Assembly (NCBI GenBank): GCA_018261935.1
Contig: JAGTRP010000015.1
Coordinates: forward strand, 118,836-182,835
Length of the DNA stretch: 64,000 bases
From: Rhodocyclaceae bacterium
GTDB lineage: Bacteria; Pseudomonadota; Gammaproteobacteria; Burkholderiales; Rhodocyclaceae
Reading direction: 5' to 3'
Within the stretch, counting starts at the first letter, position 1. Each line of letters starts with the position of its first letter. The notes under the pieces were generated by a model. That model was not told the origin of the DNA and ran no database searches. It saw nothing but the letters and a program-made list of their open reading frames with translations. Both the position numbers and the translations under genes were made by a program. Of this stretch, positions 53,701-60,705 are shown piece after piece.

Positions 53701-53863
53701 CGGGGCGGTCCGACTGGAGCGGCAGATGGGGCACCAGGAGGCCGCTGGCGAAGAGCAGCAGGGCAAGGATGCCAGCGACCGGCAAGTTGCCGCCGCTGGT
53801 GCGCTGTTGTTGATCCGTCGCCATGGCGCCGTCAGCAATCCCCGCAGCGCCTGCGAACCACAT
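50714..53863 (-). CDS. large polytopic membrane protein with a periplasmic-binding-protein-like region (unknown)
   Basis: Up to 1049 residues. One N-terminal span (about 28-46) is followed by a soluble region of about 560 residues. Within it, about 355-555 resembles a type 1 periplasmic-binding fold (HLALIVESDTHYGRSLEQAF, then IRAVVVLGSDIHDKLAVF and VVFATNDLDAGLL). The C-terminal half has seven further spans (about 609-628, 640-660, 681-700, 782-802, 821-838, 908-923, 936-954) and a hydrophobic end. I do not recognise the family. The layout suggests a sensor with an outward domain and a membrane-embedded output. An ATG at 53824 gives a shorter form. A small alpha/beta-hydrolase gene follows on the same strand. 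Confidence 0.6.
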   Translation of the reverse strand: MWFAGAAGIADGAMATDQQQRTSGGNLPVAGILALLLFASGLLVPHLPLQSDRPGSEGKEDKPSTDAQVIEARLWQDPFDAVRRKGKPPAGKSDTGAGGGNVPGDGWVVDTKHSAEDLWAYYERPTDPGKKGRERNQARELVLPVMVFGGPYAEDMEQRRRARYAVLSALQAAGYEPVNSRAIGYVEMGTDSLKGLIVPFERWRRIQAASSAAPPAAQGKGADEDHAWESVLVLWLKEEWFSKDAAALIGELFDHLLSFRAFSDDQIKILGPASVQTAESLGSSGESGKCSAQDRVAIKKWCVDFISPGLTEPVTKELPPILRMSPTDDRLAAAIIGELGNRGIAIPTRTRPEAACEDHLALIVESDTHYGRSLEQAFRKQLAKCDPGPRGGGQHMHIYRYFRGLDGKVAAGGNGEKKDKDTGADGKSRQVPINEQAQGDGQFDYLRRIADALNRKDNAIALENRERIRAVVVLGSDIHDKLAVFHALREELPQVVFATNDLDAGLLERDQLNWTRNIVVASGYDLSLSPLLQSGAAPFRDSYQTATYLAARYALVPPPERRAGDLAQRIEMQRGSPKLFEIGTGEAVRLSVSDGGSAGGRSRERGHAISLWLSGLAFVTLAGFAWVHSWSTRDLLRRRWGTLLAVALLTFVYTRLVWWVSHQPGEEPLSWEQGVSVWPSEFIYLLITLVGIWGLFHVFAKLRACDEVLERDFFGAQLPPAEAQAPGPAPEGPGKGRFGLLGRRLRTCFPGVLEAAPGDAGTVDVGRLWKQYREGTALCSTGIRVALGLLCFLAFAGVVLIGLEPPVSPVRGERSAWLDQGMTLLVFLTTGLLLVYILDRVTTATLFLRGLYGGDQGKPRSSRWERFGVVGRFCGFNVADSDNSPMAVAVRSYVDLRLSARLTAYVGRIVLHPFFLTLLLILARSRFFDNWQMPRGLFAIFAVGLLLVAVTAFSLRSAAERIRRHTIDQLTAAEIFLRSGVARQGEADQEDADAPATPAQLRLMREAASSLREGAFAPISEQPIIHAIVLPLGGAGVLGLLDWAMFAKW

Positions 53864-54140
53864 TCATGTCGTTTTTTCCTTCTTCTTGGGGGAACAGGTG
53901 CCATCGGCGCCATCAACCCGGTCCATGGGAACCGCCCTTTTTCAAAAAGGTTCCGCCCCGGCAGAGGCCGATCCCTCCGTCGCCAGCGCCGGGAATCTAT
54001 CCCCGCCCCGGCTGTCTTTTCTCAGGTAACGGAAGTGACAGCGGCCTGCCAATACCGGGCGATCACGGTGCCGGTTCCAGGGAGGGAGAGTTTCGCCAGC
54101 GGCCACGCAGGCCTTTCCCATGACCTGAAAGGAGCCAACA

Positions 54141-56189
54141 ATGACCTTCCTGTCCGAAGCGCTGAACGACCACCCGAAGGCCGTCCGATCCATTCCCCTG
54201 CCCCACAGCCCGGTTTTCCGCACCGATGAAGCCGGGCGGGAGATTCCCTACCATCCATCCCCGGTCGCCTGGGCGGGGGAAGTGCTCTACTTCCTCCTGC
54301 CGGACCGCTTCAGCGACGGCCTCGACCACAACCGGCCGGCCTTCGACCACACCAAGCCACCCAGCGCCGCCCGCCCCGCCGGCTTCCGCTGGGACAAGTG
54401 GGCCCAATCCGGCGGCGAGCGCTGGCAGGGCGGCACCCTCCAGGGCATCGCCTCGCACCTCGACTACCTTTCCCACCTGGGGGTCACCGCCCTCTGGATC
54501 GGCCCCATCTTCAAGCAGCGCCGGCACACCGACGAGTACCACGGCTACGCCATCCAGAATTTCCTGGAGGTGGATCCCCACTTCGGCGACCGCAAGGACC
54601 TGGTGAACCTGGTCGGCGCCGCCCACCAGCGGGGCATGCGGGTCATCCTCGACGTGGTGTTCAACCACTCGGGCCACAACTGGGATTACGCCGGCAATGT
54701 CGAGAACCCTTCCTACCGTCCTTGGCCCGCCTACTACGAACGCGGACCGTGGCTCAACGCAGATGGGGAGCATACGGCGGCCATCGCCGACGACCCCGAG
54801 GCCGGCGTCTGGCCCCAGGAACTCCAGCGGGACGAGTGCTACACCCGGGCCGGCCAAGGCAACCTCGGTGGAGAGGATGTGGACGACGACCACGCCGAGA
54901 TCAAGCGCACCGACTTTGCCGGCGCCTTCCGGGACTTCAATTTCGACGACCCCGACACCCTGAACGACATCACCCGCTGCTTCAAGTACTGGATCGCCCT
55001 CACCGACATCGACGGCATGCGCCTCGACACCCTGAAGCACGTGCCGAAGGACGCCGCCCGCAACTTCTGCGGCGCCATCAAGGAATTCGCCGCCAACCTG
55101 GGCAAGGACAACTTCTTCCTGGTCGGAGAGGTCGCCGGTTCGGACGCCAGTGCCGGCAAGTACCTCGACGCCCTGGAACTCAACCTGAACGCCGCCCTCG
55201 ACATCGGCAGCTCCCGGGTCGTCCTCTCCGGCGTCGCCAAGGGCCTCGAAGCCCCCTCGGACTATTTCTCGGTCATGCAGCCCTGGAATCCCACCCTCGG
55301 CTCGCACCGCTACTCAGCCCAGCGCCACGTGAAGATCGTGGACGACCACGACCATGTCTGCGGCGCCAAGGTCCGCTTCTCCTGCGACGCATCCAACGAC
55401 CACCAGGTCTGTGCCGCCACGGCCATCCAGCTCCTTACCCTCGGCATCCCGTGCATCTACTACGGGACCGAGCAGGGCTTCGCCGGCCCGGAGAAGAACG
55501 AGCGCCAATACCTGCCCGACTACGGCAACGGCGCCGACAAGTACCTGCGGGAAACCATGTTCGGCGCCCCCCATCCCCACAAGCACGGCGCCCAGGGCGT
55601 TCCGCCCAGCGGGGACGGCTTCGACATCGACCTGCCCGGCTTCGGCGCCTTCGGCACCGCCGGCTGCCACTTCTTCAACCAGGAGCATCCCGTCTATCGG
55701 CGCATCCATGACCTCATCGCCATCCGCCAGAGCTACCCGACCCTGCGCTACGGCCGGCAGTACGCCCGCCCCATCCGCAATTTCGGCGCGCCCTTCACCA
55801 TCCCCGGCTCGGGGGAGCTCATCGCCTGGTCCCGCATCCTCGATGAGGAGGAGATGCTCTGCGTGGTGAATGGCCACGGCAACGAAGCCCGCGGCGCCGA
55901 TATCCTGGTGGACCGGGCCCTCAATGCCACCCCGGGCTCCTCCTTCACCGTCGTCGCCAACAGCCTCCAGTCCGTCCAGGGCAGCGCCTACCAGGGCGCC
56001 CATCCCATCGGGAGCAAGCTGGCGGTGCAAATGGACAAGGCCAGCGGCTGCGCCTTCGTGGAAATCCGGGGCCTGGGGCCCTCCGAGGTCCTCGTCCTGA
56101 CCGACAAGCCGGAGCCGGCCCAGCGCCTCCAGGCGTCCCGCCCGGCGAGCCGGCAGACCGGCGCCCAGCGGCCGATGCGCAAGCCCTGA
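54141..56189 (+). CDS. glycoside hydrolase family 13 alpha-amylase-type enzyme
   Basis: A 682-residue enzyme. The four GH13 conserved regions are present: DVVFNH (region I), DGMRLDTLKH with nucleophile Asp296 (II), FFLVGEVAG with acid/base Glu330 (III) and KIVDDHDHV with the transition-state Asp (IV). A beta domain follows. No signal peptide is evident, so it acts in the cytoplasm, on glycogen or related glucans. The gene is divergent from the large membrane-protein gene, 277 bases away. Its ATG has AAAGGAGCC upstream. Confidence 0.9.
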   Translation: MTFLSEALNDHPKAVRSIPLPHSPVFRTDEAGREIPYHPSPVAWAGEVLYFLLPDRFSDGLDHNRPAFDHTKPPSAARPAGFRWDKWAQSGGERWQGGTLQGIASHLDYLSHLGVTALWIGPIFKQRRHTDEYHGYAIQNFLEVDPHFGDRKDLVNLVGAAHQRGMRVILDVVFNHSGHNWDYAGNVENPSYRPWPAYYERGPWLNADGEHTAAIADDPEAGVWPQELQRDECYTRAGQGNLGGEDVDDDHAEIKRTDFAGAFRDFNFDDPDTLNDITRCFKYWIALTDIDGMRLDTLKHVPKDAARNFCGAIKEFAANLGKDNFFLVGEVAGSDASAGKYLDALELNLNAALDIGSSRVVLSGVAKGLEAPSDYFSVMQPWNPTLGSHRYSAQRHVKIVDDHDHVCGAKVRFSCDASNDHQVCAATAIQLLTLGIPCIYYGTEQGFAGPEKNERQYLPDYGNGADKYLRETMFGAPHPHKHGAQGVPPSGDGFDIDLPGFGAFGTAGCHFFNQEHPVYRRIHDLIAIRQSYPTLRYGRQYARPIRNFGAPFTIPGSGELIAWSRILDEEEMLCVVNGHGNEARGADILVDRALNATPGSSFTVVANSLQSVQGSAYQGAHPIGSKLAVQMDKASGCAFVEIRGLGPSEVLVLTDKPEPAQRLQASRPASRQTGAQRPMRKP

Positions 56190-56224
56190 CAGGCACGGGC
56201 TGCCTCGGGCAGCATGGCCCCGGG

Positions 56225-56254
56225 AATGGTGCCTGCGGCAAGCGCGGCACCATT
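56225..56254 (+). terminator. hairpin after the amylase gene
   Basis: A perfect 9-base stem AATGGTGCC/GGCACCATT with a 12-base loop, 36 bases after the amylase stop. No T tract follows, so it is a weak candidate. Confidence 0.35.
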
Positions 56255-56312
56255 TCCTGTGGCGCTGGTCCATTGTGCTTCTTGGAAGAGACTTCCCTTG
56301 CAGGAGGTGGCC

Positions 56313-56489
56313 ATGTTGCAGCTGGAACTCAATCCCCAGGAACAGGAGACCCTGACGGAGGTGTTGAGCAGCTTTCTCTCCGAACTGCGGACCGAGGTCC
56401 GGCATACGGACCGCCGGGAATTCCGCCAGCGCCTAAGGGACGAGGAGCGGACGATCAAGGAACTCCTGGACCGGGTGCAGCGGCTCTGA
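56313..56489 (+). CDS. small hypothetical protein (58 residues)
   Basis: A short, highly charged helical protein (LNPQEQETLTEVLSSFLSEL, then RTEVRHTDRREFRQRLRDEE) with no Cys and one Met. GCAGGAGGTGGCC precedes the ATG at 56313, a strong ribosome site. No family is assigned. It may be co-transcribed with the amylase gene. Confidence 0.65.
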   Translation: MLQLELNPQEQETLTEVLSSFLSELRTEVRHTDRREFRQRLRDEERTIKELLDRVQRL

Positions 56490-56561
56490 CCATCCGGCGG
56501 CGGGTCCCCGGAACCCGCCTGCCCTCCCTGCGTCAGAACCCTGAAAAAAATAACGCCGGGT

Positions 56562-56583
56562 TATGATGTATGAGAATCTCATA
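56562..56583 (+). promoter_or_regulatory. -10 box and overlapping inverted repeat upstream of the VIT-VWA gene
   Basis: TATGAT (56562-56567) is a perfect-looking -10; a CTGAAA 15 bases upstream is only a poor -35. A palindrome, TATGAGA-A-TCTCATA (56569-56583), follows immediately and overlaps the expected start point, as an operator would. The ATG is at 56598, after AGGGAGGCAAG. Confidence 0.5.
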
Positions 56584-56597
56584 TTCAGGGAGGCAAG

Positions 56598-58952
56598 ATG
56601 AGCCAAGTCGGGAATTCTCGTTGCGGGCGGGCCCTGCTCGCGTTTTTCGTCTGCGTCCTGGCGATGCTGCTGGTGCCGGCGGGTTCCGCCCAGGCCAAGT
56701 CGCCGGCCAAGGAGGAACGTACCCTTTCGCCCTATTTCTTCGTCAAGAGCGACGATGCCAAGGTCGACCAGCTGCCGCTCAAATCCACGCGAACCGAAGT
56801 CAAGATCGCCGGGGTCATCGCCGACGTCACGGTGACCCAGACCTACGCCAACAACGGCCAGACGCCGATCGAAGCGACTTACGTCTTTCCCGCTTCGACC
56901 CGGGCCGCGGTGCATGGCATGAAGATGACCATCGGCGACCGCGTGGTCGTTGCCCGGATCAACAAGCGCGAGGAGGCCAGGCGCCAGTACGAGCAGGCCA
57001 GGCAGCAGGGGAAAAGCGCATCCCTGCTTGAACAGCAGCGGCCCAACGTGTTCCAGATGAATCTCGCCAACATCATGCCCGGCGACGAAATCAAGGTGGA
57101 GCTGCGTTACACCGAGCTGATCGTTCCGGAGGACGGCGTCTACGAGTTCGTCTATCCCACCGTCGTCGGCCCCCGCTATTCCAACCTGCCGGAAAGCAAG
57201 GCCACGCCTGCCGATCAGTGGGTGAAGAACCCCACCCTGCACCAGGGGGAAGCGCCGACCTCGACCTTCGACATCCGCGTCGATATCGCCGGCGGCATGC
57301 CGATCAAGGACGTGGCCTGCCCGACCCACCAGACCGACATCGCTTTCGACGGCCCCCAGGCGGCGAGCATCCGCCTCGATCCCCGGGAGGCCCAGGGCGG
57401 CAACCGGGATTTCGTCGTCCGCTATCGCCTGGACGGCAACAGGATCCAGAGCGGGCTTCTGCTGCAGCAGGGCGAAGACGAGAACTACTTCCTGCTGACC
57501 CTGCAGCCCCCCAGGCGGGTCTCGCCGGCGCAAATCCCCGGCCGCGACTACATTTTCATTGTGGACGTTTCCGGGTCCATGCACGGCTTTCCGCTGGAGA
57601 CCTCCAAGGAACTGGTGCACAACCTGCTCGACAGGCTGCGCCCCAGCGATCGCTTCAACGTCCTGCTCTTCGCCGGCGGCAGCGACGTGATGGCCGAGGA
57701 ATCGCTGCCGGCCACGCCGGAGAATATCCGCAAGGCCATCGACCTGATCAGACAGCAGCAGGGCGGCGGCGGTACCGAACTGCTGCCGGCTTTGAAACGC
57801 GCGCTTTCCCTGAAGGCCACCGAGGGCTATTCCCGCTCCGTCGTCATCGCCACCGATGGCTATGTGGATGTCGAGGAAGAGGTTTTCGACCTGATCCGCA
57901 ACAACCTGGACCGGGCCAACATGTTCACTTTCGGCATCGGCACCAGCGTCAATCGCCATCTCCTCGAAGGCATGGCCCGCGTCGGCCGGGGCGAGCCCTT
58001 CGTCATCGCCAATGCCGGCGAAGCCGCGGCGGAGGCCGAGCGCTTCCGCAAGCTCATCGAATCCCCCGTGCTGACGGGGATCAAGGTGCGCTTCGACGGA
58101 TTCGACGCCTACGATGTCGAACCCGCGAAGATTCCCGACCTCCTGGCCGAGCGGCCCCTGGTCCTGTTCGGCAAGTGGCGCGGCAGCCCCACCGGCAGGA
58201 TCGCCGTCAGCGGCACCTCGGGCGACGGTCCTTTCAGCGAGGTCGTCGATGTCGAAAAGCACGAACCTTCCCCCCTCGCCTCGGCACTGCGCTACCTGTG
58301 GGCACGGAACCGCATCATGCTGCTGTCCGACTACAACAAGCTGCGGCCGAATGACCGGCGGGTCGCCGAAGTCACCGAACTGGGCCTCAAGCACAATCTG
58401 CTGACCGCCTACACCTCCTTTGTCGCCATCGACTCCGAAGTCCGCAACAAGGAAGGCAATGGGGCCACGGTGGCGCAGCCCCTGCCCTTGCCGGAGGGAG
58501 TGTCGGACCTGGCTGTCCCCAGCGGGAAGATGCTTGCCGCCCCGATGCCGTTAGCCCCAAGAGTCACCCTGTCAGCCCAAAAGCTCACCCTGGCGGCCGA
58601 GGTGCTGTTCGACTTCAACCAGGCCACCCTGCGCCCGGAAGGCAAGGCAGAGCTCGACAAGATCGCCGCCAAGTCGCAGAACATGCATCTCGAAGTCATC
58701 CTGGCCGTGGGTCACATGGATCGCCTCGAAGGCGAAGGCGCCAACCGGAAACTCGCCGAGCAGCGGGCCGCCGCGGTGAAGGACTATCTGGTCAGCAAGG
58801 GCGTCCCGGCCAGCAAAATCTACATCGAAGGCAAAGGCGCCAAGCAGCCGGTCACACCGCCCGACCAGTGCAAGGGCGCGAAGAGCGCCAGGGTCATTGC
58901 CTGCCTGCAGCGGGACCGCCGGGTCGATATCGAGGCTGTCGGCACGCGGTAA
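56598..58952 (+). CDS. VIT-VWA protein with C-terminal OmpA-like domain
   Basis: A 784-residue exported protein. The signal peptide ends near SAQA (about residue 34). A VIT domain follows (about 45-180: VTVTQTYANNGQTPIEATYVFP). Next is a VWA domain (about 318-500) with an intact MIDAS motif, DVSGSM (about 323-328), and a later TDGYVD. The C-terminal ~120 residues are OmpA-like (FDFNQATLRPEGKAELDKIA, then the KVYIEGKGAKQPV-type motif), which bind peptidoglycan. In other proteobacteria this VIT-VWA type is a sortase target; here the OmpA domain replaces the sorting signal. The ligand or partner is unknown. Confidence 0.88.
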   Translation: MSQVGNSRCGRALLAFFVCVLAMLLVPAGSAQAKSPAKEERTLSPYFFVKSDDAKVDQLPLKSTRTEVKIAGVIADVTVTQTYANNGQTPIEATYVFPASTRAAVHGMKMTIGDRVVVARINKREEARRQYEQARQQGKSASLLEQQRPNVFQMNLANIMPGDEIKVELRYTELIVPEDGVYEFVYPTVVGPRYSNLPESKATPADQWVKNPTLHQGEAPTSTFDIRVDIAGGMPIKDVACPTHQTDIAFDGPQAASIRLDPREAQGGNRDFVVRYRLDGNRIQSGLLLQQGEDENYFLLTLQPPRRVSPAQIPGRDYIFIVDVSGSMHGFPLETSKELVHNLLDRLRPSDRFNVLLFAGGSDVMAEESLPATPENIRKAIDLIRQQQGGGGTELLPALKRALSLKATEGYSRSVVIATDGYVDVEEEVFDLIRNNLDRANMFTFGIGTSVNRHLLEGMARVGRGEPFVIANAGEAAAEAERFRKLIESPVLTGIKVRFDGFDAYDVEPAKIPDLLAERPLVLFGKWRGSPTGRIAVSGTSGDGPFSEVVDVEKHEPSPLASALRYLWARNRIMLLSDYNKLRPNDRRVAEVTELGLKHNLLTAYTSFVAIDSEVRNKEGNGATVAQPLPLPEGVSDLAVPSGKMLAAPMPLAPRVTLSAQKLTLAAEVLFDFNQATLRPEGKAELDKIAAKSQNMHLEVILAVGHMDRLEGEGANRKLAEQRAAAVKDYLVSKGVPASKIYIEGKGAKQPVTPPDQCKGAKSARVIACLQRDRRVDIEAVGTR

Positions 58953-58970
58953 TCCTGTTGGTGTGAAGAG

Positions 58971-58995
58971 AGCCCCGCTTTGGCGGGGCTTTCTT
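58971..58995 (+). terminator. intrinsic terminator after the VIT-VWA gene
   Basis: AGCCCCGC and GCGGGGCT form a perfect 8-base stem closing a TTTG loop, followed by TTCTTG. It lies 18 bases past the stop. On the minus strand it would also serve the converging asparaginase gene. Confidence 0.8.
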
Positions 58996-59026
58996 GCCTG
59001 ATTGGCGCCGTAACGCCTGCACGGCC

Positions 59027-60055
59027 CTACCCCGCCAGCCGGAAGACCGGCATGAAGCGGCCGGTGCGCCGCCCGGCGTAATTGCGGATTTCCCCCGCCT
59101 GCCACCGCCCCAGGGCGTCCTCCCGGCTGAAATCCGCCAGGCCCAGCTGGGCGATGGCCGCGGCGACCGCCACCTGGACGGCCCGGGGGCTGCCGTCGGC
59201 GATCTTGATGGCGATGCCCAGGCCCCGGCTCGCCACCCCGATGGCCTGCACCCCCTCGGCCCCGCCCTTGGCGACCCAGTCCCCCGCCCCCGCCTGCATG
59301 AGGAAGAGGTCGTTGCGGGCTTCGCCGGAGATCATTTCCGGGTGGGCGGTCATGGCCCGGAAGAGGGTCGCCAGGGCCGCGCCCTCCGCCCCCGGCTGGC
59401 CGGGGGTCGCCAGCCGGGCGTAGGCCTGGGCCAGGCGGGCGAGGGGCAGGGCGTAATTGGGGGCGCTGCAGCCGTCGATGCCCATGGGGATGGCGCTTTC
59501 CGGGCATCCCACCATGTCCGCCAGGGTGTGGCGGACGGCCTGCTGGACCGGGTGGCCGGGGTCCAGGTAATCGCCGGTGGGCTCCCCGTGCTGCCGGCAC
59601 CAGGCCAGGAAGCCGGTGTGCTTGCCGGAGCAGTTGTGCTGCAGGGGGGTCGGCTCCAGGTTCGGCGGAAGCTGGGCGCCGGTGGCGCTGTAGAAGAGGG
59701 GGACATGGCTGCCGCACTGCAGGTCGGCGGCGCTGCAGCCGATGCGGGCCAGCATGTCGGCCACCGCCGCCACATGGCGGGGCTCGCCGGAATGGCTGGC
59801 GCACAGGAGGGCCACCTGCCGGGACGAGAAGCCGAAGCGCCCCGGCCCGCCCCCGGCCACGAAGGGCAGCGCCTGGAAGGGCTTCAGGGCGGAGCGGGTG
59901 AAGACCGGGAAGGCGGTGTCGCCAACGCCCCCCAGCAGTTCACCCGCCGCCGTGGCGACGGCGATGGAGCCGTAATACACCGATTCGACCCCGTCGCCCC
60001 GGGTGGATACCACCAGGGGCTCGTGGCCGGGCAAGGACAGGGGCGCTGCGGTCAT
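59027..60055 (-). CDS. L-asparaginase II family protein
   Basis: A 342-residue protein of the asparaginase II (Rhizobium etli AnsA-like) family, unrelated in fold to the classic E. coli enzymes. Conserved blocks are FTRSALKPFQALPFV, ALLCASHSGEPRHV, LQHNCSGKHTGFLAWCR and MGIDGCSAPNYALPL. It likely hydrolyses asparagine to aspartate and ammonia. The ATG at 60055 has GGAGGAATATCG upstream; the longer open frame starts inside untranslated sequence. Confidence 0.9.
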   Translation of the reverse strand: MTAAPLSLPGHEPLVVSTRGDGVESVYYGSIAVATAAGELLGGVGDTAFPVFTRSALKPFQALPFVAGGGPGRFGFSSRQVALLCASHSGEPRHVAAVADMLARIGCSAADLQCGSHVPLFYSATGAQLPPNLEPTPLQHNCSGKHTGFLAWCRQHGEPTGDYLDPGHPVQQAVRHTLADMVGCPESAIPMGIDGCSAPNYALPLARLAQAYARLATPGQPGAEGAALATLFRAMTAHPEMISGEARNDLFLMQAGAGDWVAKGGAEGVQAIGVASRGLGIAIKIADGSPRAVQVAVAAAIAQLGLADFSREDALGRWQAGEIRNYAGRRTGRFMPVFRLAG

Positions 60056-60297
60056 GGCGATATTCCTCCGGGAAGTGTGTGCATTCGACCAGGGAAGCGG
60101 CCGGAAATTTGCCGCCCTCATTGCGGGCGCCGAACTTCGAAATCGCCGCCGGTGTCCTATTTTCTCTGTTGCAAGCAAGCCTGGAGGATGCACCATGGCA
60201 ACCAGTCGCGATCCGACCCTGCAAGGCAAGCCCATGGGTGCCGCCCCTGGCAGCCGGGCGTGATCCAGCCCGGCGGCAACTTTCCGGCGCCCGGACC

Positions 60298-60705
60298 ATG
60301 AGGTCCCAGGACCTGTCCTCCTGGATCTGGGGCGACGCCCTGTCGCTGCTGGAGGAGGCGGAGCGCCTGCAACGGCGGTTCTTCCGCCTCGGTGCCCCCG
60401 CCTGCCGCTGCTGGGAGCCCCCCGTGGACCTGGTGGAGGACGCCGATGCGGTGGTCATCTGCGTCGCCCTGCCCGGGGTACCGGCCGAGGCCATCACGGT
60501 GACCCTCGACCCCGGCGGGGTCACCGTCGCCGGCCTGCGCCGCTTCCCGGCGCCGGGGGCGGCGCGCATCCACCGTATCGAGATTCCCTACGGCCGCTTC
60601 GAACGGCGCGTCTCCCTGCCGATGCACGCCCTGGAACCGGCCGCCCAGGAGCTGGCGGACGGCTGCCTGGTCCTGACCTTCCGGAAAATGAAGGAGATGC
60701 CATGA
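60298..60705 (+). CDS. Hsp20/alpha-crystallin family small heat-shock protein
   Basis: A 135-residue protein with a central alpha-crystallin domain (about 40-130): VDLVEDADAVVICVALPGV, then the beta strands ending FERRVSLPMHALE and LVLTFRK. It binds unfolding proteins. The C-terminal I-x-I motif is missing, which often affects oligomer assembly. It overlaps the lon ATG by four bases, so holding chaperone and protease are translated together. The ATG at 60298 is preferred to longer in-frame starts because it begins just before the domain. Confidence 0.82.
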   Translation: MRSQDLSSWIWGDALSLLEEAERLQRRFFRLGAPACRCWEPPVDLVEDADAVVICVALPGVPAEAITVTLDPGGVTVAGLRRFPAPGAARIHRIEIPYGRFERRVSLPMHALEPAAQELADGCLVLTFRKMKEMP

